Position numbers and translations under genes: made by a program. Under the pieces are notes generated by a model. That model did no database searches. It had not been told where the DNA came from and saw nothing but the letters and a program-made list of their open reading frames with translations. Positions 14,625 to 15,605 of a stretch of 15,605 nt of DNA are shown piece by piece. Each line of letters starts with the position of its first letter. Within the stretch, counting starts at the first letter, position 1. This DNA comes from Zymomonas sp. Lineage in GTDB: Bacteria; Pseudomonadota; Alphaproteobacteria; Sphingomonadales; Sphingomonadaceae. The stretch spans positions 1-15,605 of the forward strand of contig NZ_JAIWON010000110.1 of NCBI RefSeq assembly GCF_020216885.1, given 5' to 3'.

Positions 14625-15605
14625 ATGATGAATTCTTGCCAAGCCTCTGCTCGATCCCTATCGAGATACACCCGATCTTTGTCGCAATTGGGATGTCTTA
14701 TTTTACCTGTTTTATTAACAGGTTGTAATTCTTTGCCTTCTAGCGGACCTACAGCCCATCAGTTTTTGAAAAGAACGAAGCCTGGGCGCAATCCGTTGGA
14801 TATCACGGTGGTCGATTTGAACCAACCTGCAAATGGTATGAAAGCGGTACTCGCAGCAGATAAAAATAGCGAAATACTGGATGACAATATTTCGCTCTCA
14901 TCTGCTGCTGAAAGATATACTAAGGAAAATGGTAGCGAGACTGGCCGGAATCTAAAATTAAGGGATTTAGCATCAGAAGGACGTGTTGACCTTATTGGTC
15001 CAGGAGATGTCCTTCGAATCAGTATTTATGAGGCGGGCACCCGACTTTTTATCGGTAATAGTAACCGTTATGGTTACACCGGTGTTGACCCTTCGGCTTC
15101 GGCAGAACATTTTGATATTGTTGCCGTCGATGCCATGGGGACGATCAAATTACCTTATGCGGGTAGATTGCGTGTCGCTGGATTACGGGTTGTTCAAATT
15201 CAGCATCTTATTGAAGAAGCCTTCTCGACCCAGTCACAGAAGCCGCAGGCTATGGTTTCTGTTCTCGAAAATGTCGCTAATACGGTTTATGTCGGTGGTG
15301 ATAATGCGACGAAATCATCTCGTATGCCGCTGACTTTATACCGTGAACATTTACTGGATGCGGTTTCTTATGTCGGAGGACCTCGTGCATCGCTTTTAGC
15401 GGATACGGTCGTTATTTTTTCTAGAGGTGGGAAAACGGTTAAACAGCGTCTCGACCATATCACCCCTGAAAATCCAGACAATCTTGCCCTATTACCAGGT
15501 GACCGGATTGAACTGGTAAAACGACCAAGAACATTTGAGGTCTTCGGGGCAGGTAGTCGAGTTGAGCAGATGGCCTTTAATAATCCTGAAGTTGCTTTAG
15601 CTGAG
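14625..15605 (+). CDS. Polysaccharide export outer-membrane lipoprotein, Wza/KpsD/CtrA-like (partial, 3' end beyond right edge)
   Basis: The frame is open for 327 codons to the window edge. The N-terminus is a lipoprotein signal (hydrophobic LGCLILPVLLTG, lipobox LTGC with Cys34). After a spacer comes a polysaccharide-export (PES/Wza) domain opening with VDLIGPGDVLRISIYEAG and continuing through GTIKLPYAGRLRV and a conserved SVLENV-type strand. SLBB-like repeats follow (LYREHLLDAVSYVGG, then LPGDRIELVKR). Such proteins form the outer-membrane channel for capsule or exopolysaccharide, taking polymer from KpsE/Wzc-type partners; here the divergent operon supplies a KpsE-like protein and an ATPase. 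The start is placed at ATG 14625; ATG 14628 and GTG 14622 are alternatives and none has a Shine-Dalgarno, so translation may depend on the small ORF ending 2 nt upstream. Confidence 0.9.
   Translation, partial: MMNSCQASARSLSRYTRSLSQLGCLILPVLLTGCNSLPSSGPTAHQFLKRTKPGRNPLDITVVDLNQPANGMKAVLAADKNSEILDDNISLSSAAERYTKENGSETGRNLKLRDLASEGRVDLIGPGDVLRISIYEAGTRLFIGNSNRYGYTGVDPSASAEHFDIVAVDAMGTIKLPYAGRLRVAGLRVVQIQHLIEEAFSTQSQKPQAMVSVLENVANTVYVGGDNATKSSRMPLTLYREHLLDAVSYVGGPRASLLADTVVIFSRGGKTVKQRLDHITPENPDNLALLPGDRIELVKRPRTFEVFGAGSRVEQMAFNNPEVALAE

Noticed and set aside
14983..15333. 116-codon plus-strand ORF inside the export lipoprotein
   Set aside because: Out of frame with a lipoprotein frame that carries clear PES and SLBB motifs.

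Overview
The window looks like chromosomal DNA of an alphaproteobacterium of the Sphingomonadales; gene content and moderate-to-low GC point most strongly to Zymomonas mobilis or a close relative. This is inferred from protein character (long type-2 LeuA, short alphaproteobacterial OpgH, VTAQR-type TonB receptor), not from a database match. I see no insertion sequence, phage gene or CRISPR array. The low-GC glycosyltransferase is the only gene that looks compositionally foreign.

Layout. (1) 1-1563, minus: 5' part of a TonB-dependent outer-membrane receptor that runs off the left edge, with an 18-nt inverted repeat over its putative promoter. (2) 1688-3633, minus: leuA (2-isopropylmalate synthase) with a strong intrinsic terminator. 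A roughly 180-nt leader encodes a 16-residue, leucine-rich peptide and can form mutually exclusive RNA hairpins; this looks like an undescribed leucine attenuator, possibly translated from a leaderless mRNA. (3) 3671-6949, minus: a secreted 1033-aa GH35 beta-galactosidase-like protein in which the catalytic acid/base Glu is replaced by Arg. (4) 7071-10874, plus: opgG-opgH, the osmoregulated periplasmic glucan pair. OpgG has a Tat-like signal, a long hairpin lies just upstream of opgH, and a 12-bp terminator hairpin follows. (5) 10971-11047: tRNA-Arg(CCG). (6) 11224-14468, minus: an ABC-type capsule-export operon in the order ATPase (KpsT-like), glycosyltransferase (GT4), inner-membrane co-polymerase/export protein (KpsE-like). 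(7) 14542-15605, plus: a divergent outer-membrane polysaccharide-export lipoprotein (Wza/KpsD/CtrA-like), cut by the right edge.

How they fit. Most of the window concerns the cell envelope. OpgH polymerises UDP-glucose into glucan across the inner membrane and OpgG acts on it in the periplasm. KpsT would power an ABC exporter (the permease is not in the window), KpsE would span the periplasm, and the lipoprotein would form the outer-membrane exit. The GH35-like protein is transcribed divergently from opgG and would also be periplasmic, so a glucan-binding or accessory role is an open possibility.

The least ordinary signals are the leuA leader, the GH35 active-site substitution, and two 26-codon upstream ORFs in the divergent capsule promoter region, one ending on and one ending 2 nt before the start codon of the following gene.
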